DNA of 64,000 bases. It comes from Paenibacillus sp. PCH8 (GTDB taxonomy: Bacteria; Bacillota; Bacilli; Paenibacillales; Paenibacillaceae). Below are positions 11,222 through 20,264 of this stretch, one piece after another. Numbering within the stretch: the stretch's first letter is position 1; each line of letters begins with the position of its first letter. Under the pieces are notes generated by a model, which had not been told where the DNA came from, did no database searches, and was given only the letters and a program-made list of their open reading frames with translations. A program made the translations under genes and the position numbers. The stretch covers positions 124,001 to 188,000 of the forward strand of contig NZ_PKQK01000003.1 of the NCBI RefSeq assembly GCF_002968835.1, written 5' to 3'.

Positions 11222-12623
11222 TTAAGGTATTGATTGTAGATGATGATAAGTTGGTTCGTAAAGGCATTAGCTCTGCGATGCCATGGAACGAGTTCAACAT
11301 GGAGGTTGTAGGAGAAGCAAGCAACGGGGCGAAAGCACTGGATTTCCTGAAATTCCAACCGGTCGATCTGATGTTGACGGATCTTGCGATGCCGGTCATG
11401 TCAGGGATTGAATTGATGCGAGCTGCGAGGCAGCTCTATCCGGAACTTCATATCGTTGTGTTAACACTGCATCAGGATTTCGATTATATCCAGGAAGCGC
11501 TCAGACTGGGAGCCATCGACTATATAGCCAAAGTCCAGCTGGAGAAAGAGCAATTCGAACATGTTCTGCATCGAATACATACCCGAATTAGCGGGTTGAC
11601 GAACACGATAAGAAAGATGCCGCCGCAGAATGAAATTAATGTCCATTATCCAAATGTGTATGCCCTTGTTTCACAGGATCGCAAATCAGAGCATATGTGG
11701 CCAATGGAGATAACTGCGCATGAAGATGAGATAAGGTGGGAGGTAGAGCGAAATAGCTGCATGTGGGCTGCACCACCGTATGAAGATGATCAACTATTCC
11801 ATCACTTGAAGGAATATCTGGATCAAATCCCCAAAGTACGTTATTGGTTTTGTCTGATGTACAAGAGCGTACGTGGTCGCAAATCAAAAACTGGATTATG
11901 AATTATACAGAGACATCTTTATTTTATGCGTACAACCCCAATAACCAAGTCATTGCCGTTTCGATGAATGAGGAAGACGCATCTTCAAAAGAGCCGCAGG
12001 ATGAGGACATTGACCGGATTAAGCAAAGTTGGTTCCAAACACCATGGACCCACCATGACAATTACTACAACCAACTTATTGACCAGTTTAAATCATTACG
12101 ATTACATAAAGGTCAGTTGATGGGATTGCTGTACTCGATCGTTATGGAGTGGAACCACCTTTTTGCCCAAACTACGCTTGGAAGAATCTCCATGATTCAT
12201 TCTTTCGAGTCCTGGTACGAGGTTGAAGAATGGATCAAGGAGACTGCTGCAGGCATTCGAAAGGCCGATGAACAGACTTCGTATTCACCGGAAATCATTG
12301 ATGCCGTGAAAAAAGCGGTGATGATCGTGCAGCATGATTTGGAGCAGGCTTATACAGCTTTAGGTCTCTCTCAACAACTCAATATCAGCCGAAGTTATTT
12401 CAGTCAATGTTTCAAAGATCTGATGGGGAAAACCTTTAATGAGTACTCCCGGTTCATCCGGGTAGAAAAGTCCAAAGAGTATTTGCTCAATACGAACAAC
12501 ACGATTTTCTGGATTGCGGAGCGAGTGGGTTATACGGATGAAAAATATTTCAGCCGGATTTTTCGTGAACTGACAGGTCTTCTGCCAAGCGAGTATCGGC
12601 AGCTAGGCAGAGGAAATAAATAG
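11218..12623 (+). pseudogene. YesN-type response regulator (receiver plus AraC-type HTH), interrupted by a frameshift
   Basis: The first frame (11218-11901) gives a receiver domain with DDDK near the N-terminus, phospho-acceptor Asp55 in LTDLAMP, and the conserved Lys of YIAKVQLEKEQF. It runs out of homology near 'PKVRYWF' (about 11855). A second frame, overlapping from 11844 and ending at 12623, continues naturally with SDVQERTWSQIKNW and ends in the AraC double HTH (LSQQLNISRSYFSQCFKDLMGKTFNEY, then VGYTDEKYFSRIFRELTGLLPSEYRQ). Joining the two gives about 468 residues, a normal length for this family. The offset equals one missing base in the TTGGTTTTGTCT stretch. If the shift is real, the kinase's partner is a receiver without its DNA-binding domain. 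Confidence 0.85.
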
Positions 12624-12990
12624 CGGACAGCTTCCCAATGTCCATTCCATAAGGAAAAGTAACCGTATTTCATAATGATCGTTGTAGGCCCTCATATAAA
12701 TGCACAAGAGACATTATATCGATTTTTGATAAATGAAGGTCGACAGCTTCCTGTTCTAGGAGTTGCCGGCCTTTGTTATTGATTGAGAATAAGGATAGAT
12801 AGACGAATGTAGGCCAGTAGGTAGGGTAAATGTTCACAAGCTAACCCATGCTTTAGGACACTGGTTAAGAACTGTACACATTTCTCTATCCAAACGGACG
12901 TGTAATCCCTATCTCGATGGGTCTTCACTTCATTTTATAATGAAAGCGTAAACAAATATTGAACATCAGAATAAAGGGGAATCGAACTAG
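12624..12990 (+). other. 367-bp intergenic region upstream of the ABC importer
   Basis: No gene seen. It holds a likely -10 element TATAAT at 12936-12941 with no convincing -35 hexamer, which fits an activator-dependent promoter such as one served by the YesN-type regulator, and the cre box described next. Activator sites cannot be identified by eye. Confidence 0.5.
12939..12956 (+). promoter_or_regulatory. cre box (CcpA operator) overlapping the importer promoter
   Basis: The core TGAAAGCGTAAACA at 12941-12954 with A/T flanks matches WWTGNAARCGNWWWCAWW at all positions. It overlaps the last base of the TATAAT element and extends downstream, a position where bound CcpA would block transcription starting. 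Glucose repression of the lipoprotein, permease and GH13 genes is expected. Confidence 0.8.
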
Positions 12991-14727
12991 ATGAGAACAA
13001 AATGGTCTATGAAAAGCAACCGGTTGACGAAACGTCTCGCCGTGCTGTCCATGTCTGCCTTGATGGTTGCAACCCTCGCGGCATGTGGAGGCACTTCCAA
13101 TCCTCCTACTGCAGAGGAAGCAGGCAAATATGAGGTAACACCGGGTGATCCGTTCAGTGCCTATAAAGACGAGATCACCGTAACCATGGGACGGGTGACT
13201 ACAGCCAACCCGAAACTGCCGGCTGGAGATACCTATGAGAACAACGCGTATACTCGGCTGGTCAAAGACACGTTTAACGCTCAGATTACAGATCAATTTG
13301 AAGCCAATGGTGAAGATTATAGCCGTCAAGTTTCGCTCGCCATCGCCTCCGGGGAATTGCCTGACATGATGCGTGTCGATTCCAAAGATGAACTGAAAGA
13401 ACTGGTGGATAATGATCTGATTGAGGATCTTACAGCCATTTATGATCAATATGCTACGAATAACATCAAGCAGATGTACGATTCCTATGATGGACGTGCA
13501 TTAGGCAATGCGACGATTGATGGACGTTTGATGGGTCTTCCGGCGACTTCCCTGGATTCTGCACCAACGATGGTTTGGGTCCGTCAAGATTGGCTGGATC
13601 TGCTGGGAATTCAACTGGATGCAGACGGAGACGGCGCCATTTCGCTGGATGAAGTGGAGAAAACAGCGCTGGAATTCCTGAAAAGAGACCCTGGCCAATC
13701 CGGGAACCCGGTAGGTATTCCATTTGTGAACACGTTGAATACAACAGATTATAATGGCTCTGCTTATACCATGCTGGGTGTTGCCTCAACCAAGGGCGCG
13801 TTCCCGCAATATTGGATGAATGGTGAAGATGGCAAAATCGTGTATGGTTCCACGACAGAAGAAACCAAGCAGATGCTGGGTATCATGGCGGATTGGTTCA
13901 AGAATGGCATCATGGACCCCCAATTTGGGACCCGCACATTTGATGACATTACCGCACTCTACGCCAATGGCCAAAGCGGTATCGCTTTTGGACCCTGGCA
14001 TATCCCTGATTGGGGACTGGTCAGCGTGAAGCAGATGGATAAAAATGCGAAATTCTCCGCATATACGTTGGAGGATGCAGACGGCAATGTTAACGTGGCG
14101 CATGCCAATCCATCCAATCAGTTTATCGTGGTGAGAAAAGGATATGAACACCCTGAGCTGGCCGTTAAGATTGTAAACCTGTTCTACGATAAACTGGCAA
14201 ATGATAAAGATGCTGCAACAACCATGCCGGAAGCTGCCAAGTATCAGGAGAACGGGGTAGACGGTTCTACGAGACCTTTTAATATCGAAGTCAACTCGGC
14301 TACATCGCTGCTGGATGATTACTCTGACGTCGTTCGCGGGATTAAAGGAGAGATTGGCCTGAATGAGGTTCGCACAACCGAATCGAAGAACAATATCGGA
14401 AGCATCAAAACCTATTTGAGCGACATGGATACAGATGACGCGACTGCTTGGTCGAAATATCATTCGCGGATCAACGGTGTTGGACTGATCGACAAACTGA
14501 CACAGGAAAACAAATTCGTCTGGATGATACCTGCGTTCTCTGGAACTACACCAAGTATGAAACAGACGTGGGCCAATCTGACGAAGTTGGAACAGGAATC
14601 GTTTATCAAAATTGTCACGGGTTCAGAACCGCTCGATTACTTCGATACATTCGTCAGTAACTGGAAGAAACAAGGTGGTGATCAAGTCATTCAGGAAATT
14701 GAAGACGAGGTCGCATCAAAACAATAA
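12991..14727 (+). CDS. sugar ABC transporter substrate-binding lipoprotein (LplA-like)
   Basis: 578 residues with a lipoprotein signal ending in LAAC (Cys31), so it should be attached to the outer face of the membrane. The body is a family-1 solute-binding fold of the long LplA/YtcQ type, with an EF-hand-like DADGDGAISLDE segment near residue 213 that may bind calcium. The ribosome binding site is AAAGGGG. It is followed by a hairpin and two LplB/YtcP-type permease genes. No ATPase gene is present, as is usual for this class, where a shared MsmX-type ATPase encoded elsewhere drives several importers. Given the two alpha-glucosidases downstream, an alpha-gluco-oligosaccharide is the likely cargo. 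Confidence 0.9.
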   Translation: MRTKWSMKSNRLTKRLAVLSMSALMVATLAACGGTSNPPTAEEAGKYEVTPGDPFSAYKDEITVTMGRVTTANPKLPAGDTYENNAYTRLVKDTFNAQITDQFEANGEDYSRQVSLAIASGELPDMMRVDSKDELKELVDNDLIEDLTAIYDQYATNNIKQMYDSYDGRALGNATIDGRLMGLPATSLDSAPTMVWVRQDWLDLLGIQLDADGDGAISLDEVEKTALEFLKRDPGQSGNPVGIPFVNTLNTTDYNGSAYTMLGVASTKGAFPQYWMNGEDGKIVYGSTTEETKQMLGIMADWFKNGIMDPQFGTRTFDDITALYANGQSGIAFGPWHIPDWGLVSVKQMDKNAKFSAYTLEDADGNVNVAHANPSNQFIVVRKGYEHPELAVKIVNLFYDKLANDKDAATTMPEAAKYQENGVDGSTRPFNIEVNSATSLLDDYSDVVRGIKGEIGLNEVRTTESKNNIGSIKTYLSDMDTDDATAWSKYHSRINGVGLIDKLTQENKFVWMIPAFSGTTPSMKQTWANLTKLEQESFIKIVTGSEPLDYFDTFVSNWKKQGGDQVIQEIEDEVASKQ

Positions 14728-14744
14728 ACATCATGAATAGTGGC

Positions 14745-14765
14745 AAGGCTGCGTTATGCAGCCTT
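14745..14765 (+). promoter_or_regulatory. intercistronic stem-loop
   Basis: AAGGCTGC and GCAGCCTT form a perfect 8-bp stem with a five-base loop, followed by TCTTC. Such hairpins after binding-protein genes usually stabilise the upstream mRNA or partly terminate, giving more binding protein than permease. That role here is inference. Confidence 0.6.
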
Positions 14766-14787
14766 TCTTCAGAAAAGGGGTTCATCC

Positions 14788-15702
14788 ATGAAACAGGGGA
14801 ATTTGAAAGCAAGGGGCCGGCTTGGCGCAGGTGCCATGTACCATATGATGATGCTGCCGGGCATTTTGTTTTTGCTTGTATTCAGCTATGTTCCAATGGT
14901 CGGCATCATTACGGCTTTTCAGGACTATATACCGGCCAAGGGCATGTTCGGCTCCGAATTTGTAGGGCTGAAGCATTTTATTTATATGTTCAAGCTGCCG
15001 GATATCGCGCAGGTCGTCAGCAATACGTTGGTGATTGCGATTGGCAAAATTCTGCTCGGAACGATGATGGCCATCATTTTTTCCATTTTGTTAAATGAAA
15101 TTCGTATTAAATACGTCAAAAAATCCGTGCAGACGATTGTTTATCTGCCTCACTTTCTATCCTGGGTTGTACTGGCATCCGTCGTTGTCAACATGTTCAG
15201 TTTGGACGGAATTGTGAATCAAATGTTGGCGTTCTTTGGCCTGGAAAATATTAATTTTCTTGGCAGCAACACCTGGTTCCAGCCACTGATTATCGGAACA
15301 GACGTGTGGAAGGAGTTTGGTTACAGTTCCATCGTCTATTTGGCTGCTATTACGTCAATTGATCCCGGTCTGTATGAAGCGGCAGGAATGGATGGAGCCA
15401 GTTGGTGGAGAAAAGTATGGCATATTACGTTGCCAGGCATGCTCCCTATTATTCTGCTCATGGGTGTAATGAGCCTGACCAATATTTTGAGCGCCGGTTT
15501 CGATCAAATCTATAATCTGTATAACCCGGTTGTCTATGAGTCGGGCGATATTCTGGATACCTATGTCTATCGAATCGGTCTCGTTGGGCGACAGTATAGC
15601 TTCGGTACGGCTGTTGGCTTGTTCAAGTCCGTGATCGGCATTGTTCTGCTCATGTCTGCCAACCAGTTGGCTAAAAAATATACGGACCGAAAAATATTCT
15701 AA
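14788..15702 (+). CDS. ABC transporter permease, LplB-like
   Basis: 304 residues from ATG 14788, preceded by AAAAGGGG; an upstream in-frame GTG at 14740 has no ribosome binding site and lies across the hairpin. About six membrane helices are visible, starting with MLPGILFLLVFSYVPMVGIITAF. The ATPase-contact 'EAA' loop reads YEAAGMDGASWWRKVWHITLPGMLPII. The protein pairs with the following permease to form the membrane channel of the importer whose binding protein is encoded just upstream. Confidence 0.93.
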   Translation: MKQGNLKARGRLGAGAMYHMMMLPGILFLLVFSYVPMVGIITAFQDYIPAKGMFGSEFVGLKHFIYMFKLPDIAQVVSNTLVIAIGKILLGTMMAIIFSILLNEIRIKYVKKSVQTIVYLPHFLSWVVLASVVVNMFSLDGIVNQMLAFFGLENINFLGSNTWFQPLIIGTDVWKEFGYSSIVYLAAITSIDPGLYEAAGMDGASWWRKVWHITLPGMLPIILLMGVMSLTNILSAGFDQIYNLYNPVVYESGDILDTYVYRIGLVGRQYSFGTAVGLFKSVIGIVLLMSANQLAKKYTDRKIF

Positions 15703-15715
15703 GGAGGCAAAACCT

Positions 15716-16609
15716 GTGTCCTATTCTGCAAATTTAAAAGATCGAATTGGCCGGTTTGTCATCTATGCCATCGTCATCATGCTGGCATTGGTCTGCCTTC
15801 TTCCGTTATGGAATATCGTCGCCATCTCATTCAGCAGCAGCGAGGCAGTATCAGCGAATGCAGTAGGTCTCGTTCCGGTCAATTTTACAACAGCAGCGTA
15901 TACCAAGATTATTGATGATGCACAGTTCTGGCGTTCCTTTGGCATATCCATTCTACGTGTCGCGCTTACCCTTGTGCTTAACATGATTCTGATTATTTTG
16001 ATGGCTTATCCGTTATCCAAATCAAAACGGGATTTTAAAGGCAGAAACATTTATATGAATATTATGATTTTTGCCATGCTGTTCAGCGGAGGCATGATTC
16101 CGAGTTACCTGCTGATCAAAAACCTGGATATGCTGAATACGATTTGGGCACTTGTTCTACCAGGCGCTGTCCCGATATTCAGTGTCATCCTCGTGATGAA
16201 CTTCTTCTCCGCTGTACCTAAAGCGCTTGAAGAAGCAGCATTCATCGATGGGGCGAATCCGCTCCAGGTCTTGTTCAAAGTGTATGTTCCGGTGTCCATT
16301 CCTGCGCTGGCGACAGTCGCCTTATTCAGTATCGTGGGTACATGGAATGACTTCTTCAGCGGTTTGATCTATATGACCAAAGTCAGCAATTATCCACTCA
16401 TGACCTATATTCAGTCCCTTAACGTAAATATTGCCGATTTGCTTCAAGCCGGCACGAATTCCAGTGAGCTCAGCAACCTGACTGAAATTTCGAACAAAAA
16501 CCTGAACGCAGCCAAAATTGTAGTCGCTGTTATTCCGCTATTGCTGATTTATCCGCTGTTGCAAAAATACTTTGTGACTGGCATTGTCGTAGGCTCGGTC
16601 AAAGAATAA
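15716..16609 (+). CDS. ABC transporter permease, YtcP-like
   Basis: 297 residues from GTG 15716, which has a perfect AAGGAGG eight bases upstream (15701-15707), starting at the stop codon of the preceding gene. Six membrane helices are apparent. The cytoplasmic EAA loop reads LEEAAFIDGANPLQVLFKVYVPVSIPALAT. The C-terminus QKYFVTGIVVGSVKE is typical of CUT1-family second permeases. It is the partner of the LplB-like permease and part of the same operon; the GH13 gene starts 70 bp later. Confidence 0.93.
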   Translation: MSYSANLKDRIGRFVIYAIVIMLALVCLLPLWNIVAISFSSSEAVSANAVGLVPVNFTTAAYTKIIDDAQFWRSFGISILRVALTLVLNMILIILMAYPLSKSKRDFKGRNIYMNIMIFAMLFSGGMIPSYLLIKNLDMLNTIWALVLPGAVPIFSVILVMNFFSAVPKALEEAAFIDGANPLQVLFKVYVPVSIPALATVALFSIVGTWNDFFSGLIYMTKVSNYPLMTYIQSLNVNIADLLQAGTNSSELSNLTEISNKNLNAAKIVVAVIPLLLIYPLLQKYFVTGIVVGSVKE

Positions 16610-16678
16610 CAAGATGCTGTGAGATGATGAAAATAAAAATAAACCACGTTTTCGTGTATTAGAGAGGTTGAATGGAGC

Positions 16679-18307
16679 ATGGAAAATAAAAAATGGTGGA
16701 AAGAAACCGTTGTATATCAAATATATCCACGAAGTTTTCAAGATAGTAACGGAGATGGAATCGGCGACTTGAAGGGCATTGTGTCCCGATTGGATTATTT
16801 GCAGGAACTCGGCATCGGTGCGATCTGGTTATCACCCGTTTGCAAGTCCCCTCAAGATGATTTTGGGTATGATATTTCAGATTATCAGGATATCGATCCG
16901 ATGTTTGGGTCATTGGAAGATATGGAAACGTTAATTCATGAAGCCGGGAAACGAGATATTCGGATCATCATGGATTTGGTGTTGAACCATACGTCGGATG
17001 AACACCCCTGGTTTCAAGAAGCCAAAAAAGGTAAAGACAATCCGTACCATGACTACTACGTCTGGAGAGATGGCATTGAAGGAACGCCACCGAACGACTT
17101 GGGGTCCACATTCGGTGGCTCAGCCTGGGAATGGGTGCCTGAGATCGGGCAATATTATTTGCATCTATTTTCCGTAAAACAGCCAGATCTCAACTGGGAA
17201 AACCCCAAAGTCCGGCAGGAGATATACGACATGATCAATTGGTGGATCGACAAGGGGGTTGGTGGTTTTCGACTTGACGTGATCGACTTAATTGGTAAAG
17301 AACCGGATTTGAAGATTACGGGAAACGGACCTAATCTGCATAAATATATCAGGGAACTGAGCAAAGCAACATTTCAAAAAGCGGAAGATCTGCTAACGGT
17401 TGGAGAAACATGGGGCGCTACTCCGGAGATCGCCAAACTGTACAGCAATCCGGACGGCAGTGAGTTTTCAATGGTCTTCCAATTTGAACACATCAGCTTG
17501 GATGAACAAGAAGGCAAAGGAAAGTGGGCTCTTAAACCTTTGGATGTGATCGCATTAAAAAAAGTGCTGTCCAAGTGGCAGACGGAGCTCAAGGGCGATG
17601 CCTGGAACAGTTTGTTCTGGAACAACCACGATTTGCCTCGAATTGTATCCCGTTGGGGAAATGACGGAGAATTCAGGATCGAATCGGCTAAAATGTTGGC
17701 TACCCTTCTTCATGGCATGCAAGGTACGCCTTACATTTATCAGGGGGAAGAATTGGGTATGACGAATGTTCAATATGCGATCGAGGATTATCGGGATATT
17801 GAATTGCTCCATTTTTATAAGGAAAGAATGGGGAAAGGTTATCCTGAACAAAGCGTTATGGAGTCGATCTACGCCAAGGGACGCGATAACGCGCGAACAC
17901 CAATGCATTGGGACGCTTCCGATAACGCAGGTTTTACACAAGGGGAACCTTGGATTAAGGTGAACCCGAATTATAAGCATATCCATGCCGAACAAAGTTT
18001 GAATAACCCTGAATCCATATTCCATTATTACCGGAAGTTAATCCAACTAAGGAAAGATCATGATGTCATCGTATATGGTGAATATGAGCTGATCTTTCCA
18101 GAGAATCAAGACGTGTTTGCATATACCCGAACGTTGAATGGTACCAAAATTCTTGTCGTATGCAATTTCCAAGGATATACGACCGAACTCCCGCTTCAGG
18201 AACAATTGGTACAGACGAATCAGCTGTTGATATGCAATTATACAGGTGATATGACGGAGAGTGAATTGCGTCCATACGAAGCAAGAATGTACCTTATCCA
18301 TGATTAA
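16679..18307 (+). CDS. GH13 alpha-glucosidase, oligo-1,6-glucosidase type
   Basis: 542 residues, full length for GH13 subfamily 31, with no signal peptide, so it acts in the cytoplasm on imported oligosaccharides. Seen: calcium loop DSNGDGIGD (22-30), LNHTSDEHPWF, nucleophile Asp200 in GFRLDVID, acid/base Glu243 in VGETWG, and Asp318 in NNHDLPR. The residue after the nucleophile is Val201; in characterised enzymes of this group Val there goes with alpha-1,6 linkages and Ala or Thr with alpha-1,4, so isomalto-oligosaccharides are the likely substrate. It follows the importer genes and precedes a paralogue carrying Ala at this place. Substrate specificity is inference; the family is sure. Confidence 0.92.
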   Translation: MENKKWWKETVVYQIYPRSFQDSNGDGIGDLKGIVSRLDYLQELGIGAIWLSPVCKSPQDDFGYDISDYQDIDPMFGSLEDMETLIHEAGKRDIRIIMDLVLNHTSDEHPWFQEAKKGKDNPYHDYYVWRDGIEGTPPNDLGSTFGGSAWEWVPEIGQYYLHLFSVKQPDLNWENPKVRQEIYDMINWWIDKGVGGFRLDVIDLIGKEPDLKITGNGPNLHKYIRELSKATFQKAEDLLTVGETWGATPEIAKLYSNPDGSEFSMVFQFEHISLDEQEGKGKWALKPLDVIALKKVLSKWQTELKGDAWNSLFWNNHDLPRIVSRWGNDGEFRIESAKMLATLLHGMQGTPYIYQGEELGMTNVQYAIEDYRDIELLHFYKERMGKGYPEQSVMESIYAKGRDNARTPMHWDASDNAGFTQGEPWIKVNPNYKHIHAEQSLNNPESIFHYYRKLIQLRKDHDVIVYGEYELIFPENQDVFAYTRTLNGTKILVVCNFQGYTTELPLQEQLVQTNQLLICNYTGDMTESELRPYEARMYLIHD

Positions 18308-18359
18308 AGCATAATACGTTAAATAAAGTTTAGTCCTTAAGAAAGAAGGATTGTATCCA

Positions 18360-20027
18360 ATGAAAAGAGTATGGTGGAAAGAAGCAGTAGCTTATCAAAT
18401 CTATCCGAGAAGCTTTATGGATTCCAACGGAGATGGGGTTGGTGACATTAAGGGGATCATTTCAAAACTGGATTATATTCAAGATCTCGGTATTGATCTG
18501 ATATGGATCTGCCCAATGTATAAGTCACCCAATGATGATAATGGTTATGACATCAGTGATTACTGTTCCATTATGGATGAATTCGGTACGATGGCGGACT
18601 TTGATCAATTACTGAATGAAGTGCATCACCGCGGCATGAAACTCATCATGGACTTGGTGATCAATCATACAAGTGACGAACACCCATGGTTTATTGAATC
18701 CAGAGGTTCGCTGGATAATCCCAAACGAGATTGGTACATCTGGAGAGACGGGAAGAATGGAGACGAACCAAATAACTGGGAGAGCATCTTTGGCGGTTCT
18801 GCTTGGGAATATGATGAAGTCTCTGGACAGTATTTTCTCCATCTGTTCTCCAAAAAACAACCGGACTTGAATTGGGCAAATGAAGAAGTTCGGAAATCCA
18901 TTTATGAAATGATGAATTGGTGGCTCGATAAAGGGATTGATGGTTTCCGTGTCGATGCAATCAGCCATATTCACAAAGAAGAGGGCCTCTTGGACATGCC
19001 AATCAGAGAAGGCGTCAAATACATCTCTTCTTTTGAAAAGCATATGAATGTCAAAGGTATCCAGCGTTATCTGCAAGAAATGAAAGAGGAAACATTATCC
19101 AAATATGACGTCGTGACTGTTGGGGAAGCGAATGGCGTAAAGGTAGAGGACCAAGAAGATCTCTATGATTGGATCTGTGAAGTCAGAGGAAAATTTAATA
19201 TGGTCTTTCAATTCGAACACCTTGACCTGTGGAAAAACAGCACGGACAGGCAACTTGATGTTCCCAAATTGAAAAACGTCTTGACCAAGTGGCAAAAATC
19301 ACTGGAAGGCATCGGCTGGAATGCTTTGTTTATTGAAAATCACGATCAGCCTCGCAAAGTTTCGTCTTGGGGAAATGATGCGGAGTATTGGTATGAAAGC
19401 GCCACAGCGCTTGGAGCCATGTACTTTTTCATGCAAGGCACTCCTTTCATTTACCAGGGGCAAGAGATAGGCATGACAAATGTGGCTTATCCTTCCATAG
19501 AGGATTATAACGACATAGCCGATCGGAATATATATCAGATCAAACGCGAAGAGGGGATGTCGCATGAGGAAATCATGAACATCATCTGGGCTTCGAGTCG
19601 CGATAATTCCAGAACGCCGATGCAGTGGTCTTCGGCCAAACAGGCCGGGTTTACCACTGGTACGCCATGGCTAAAGGTGAATGACAATTACATCAATATT
19701 AATGTAGAGAAACAACTCCAGGAACCACGTTCCATCCTTCACTTCTATAAACAAATGATTCAGCTGCGAAAAGAACACGATACGTTGACTTATGGTATCT
19801 ATGAGCTTCTTATGCCGGATCATCCGAGTATATTTGCATATACACGTACACTGGCAGACCAACAGGTGCTCGTATTAATCAATCTTACTGAACAAATCGT
19901 GGAGCTTGGGGAAGATGAGCTTGGCCTCAACTTCTCAGAGATCTGGCTTACCAACTATGAGAATGGCATGCTGCCAATGATGTTGCGACCGTTCGAAACA
20001 ATCGTTGGTTTAAGCGATAAAGTGTAA
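18360..20027 (+). CDS. GH13 alpha-glucosidase, maltase (alpha-1,4) type
   Basis: 555 residues from ATG 18360 with AGAAGGA nine bases upstream. It is cytoplasmic and clearly a paralogue of the preceding gene. Seen: DSNGDGVGD, INHTSDEHPWF, nucleophile Asp199 in GFRVDAIS, acid/base Glu256 in VGEANG, and Asp329 in ENHDQPR. The residue after the nucleophile is Ala200, the form linked to alpha-1,4 hydrolysis, unlike Val201 of its neighbour. The pair would let the cell use mixed-linkage alpha-gluco-oligosaccharides brought in by the upstream importer. It is the last gene of the cluster, with a strong terminator downstream. Confidence 0.92.
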   Translation: MKRVWWKEAVAYQIYPRSFMDSNGDGVGDIKGIISKLDYIQDLGIDLIWICPMYKSPNDDNGYDISDYCSIMDEFGTMADFDQLLNEVHHRGMKLIMDLVINHTSDEHPWFIESRGSLDNPKRDWYIWRDGKNGDEPNNWESIFGGSAWEYDEVSGQYFLHLFSKKQPDLNWANEEVRKSIYEMMNWWLDKGIDGFRVDAISHIHKEEGLLDMPIREGVKYISSFEKHMNVKGIQRYLQEMKEETLSKYDVVTVGEANGVKVEDQEDLYDWICEVRGKFNMVFQFEHLDLWKNSTDRQLDVPKLKNVLTKWQKSLEGIGWNALFIENHDQPRKVSSWGNDAEYWYESATALGAMYFFMQGTPFIYQGQEIGMTNVAYPSIEDYNDIADRNIYQIKREEGMSHEEIMNIIWASSRDNSRTPMQWSSAKQAGFTTGTPWLKVNDNYININVEKQLQEPRSILHFYKQMIQLRKEHDTLTYGIYELLMPDHPSIFAYTRTLADQQVLVLINLTEQIVELGEDELGLNFSEIWLTNYENGMLPMMLRPFETIVGLSDKV

Positions 20028-20116
20028 GTCAGAGATGTATCAAAAATCCGGGAGCTCAACTATTAAAGGTTTAAATGCCCCTGCAACACCAGAAAGCACT
20101 TATACAAACTAGATTA

Positions 20117-20148
20117 ACAAAGAACCGCCAGAAGGCGGTTCTTTGTTG
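20117..20148 (+). terminator. rho-independent terminator
   Basis: AACAAAGAACCGCC and GGCGGTTCTTTGTT form a perfect 14-bp stem with a four-base loop. As an inverted repeat it can serve both the GH13 gene and the converging minus-strand hydrolase gene. Confidence 0.88.
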
Positions 20149-20264
20149 TTATGAAATCCTTCTTGTAAACAAACACTTTACCTTGTAATGGTTATTTAAA
20201 CCGGATCGCTCGACTTGGTGTTTGGCTAAAACCCTGTATCCGCTTATTTTGTTAGTACCCTAGT

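Noticed and set aside
11840..11900. Programmed -1 frameshift in the YesN-type gene
   Set aside because: No X-XXY-YYZ slippery heptamer in the proper frame and no obvious stimulatory hairpin; a simple one-base loss explains the data better.
13786..14463. 225-residue minus-strand open frame inside the binding-protein gene
   Set aside because: Antisense shadow of a clearly homologous lipoprotein gene.
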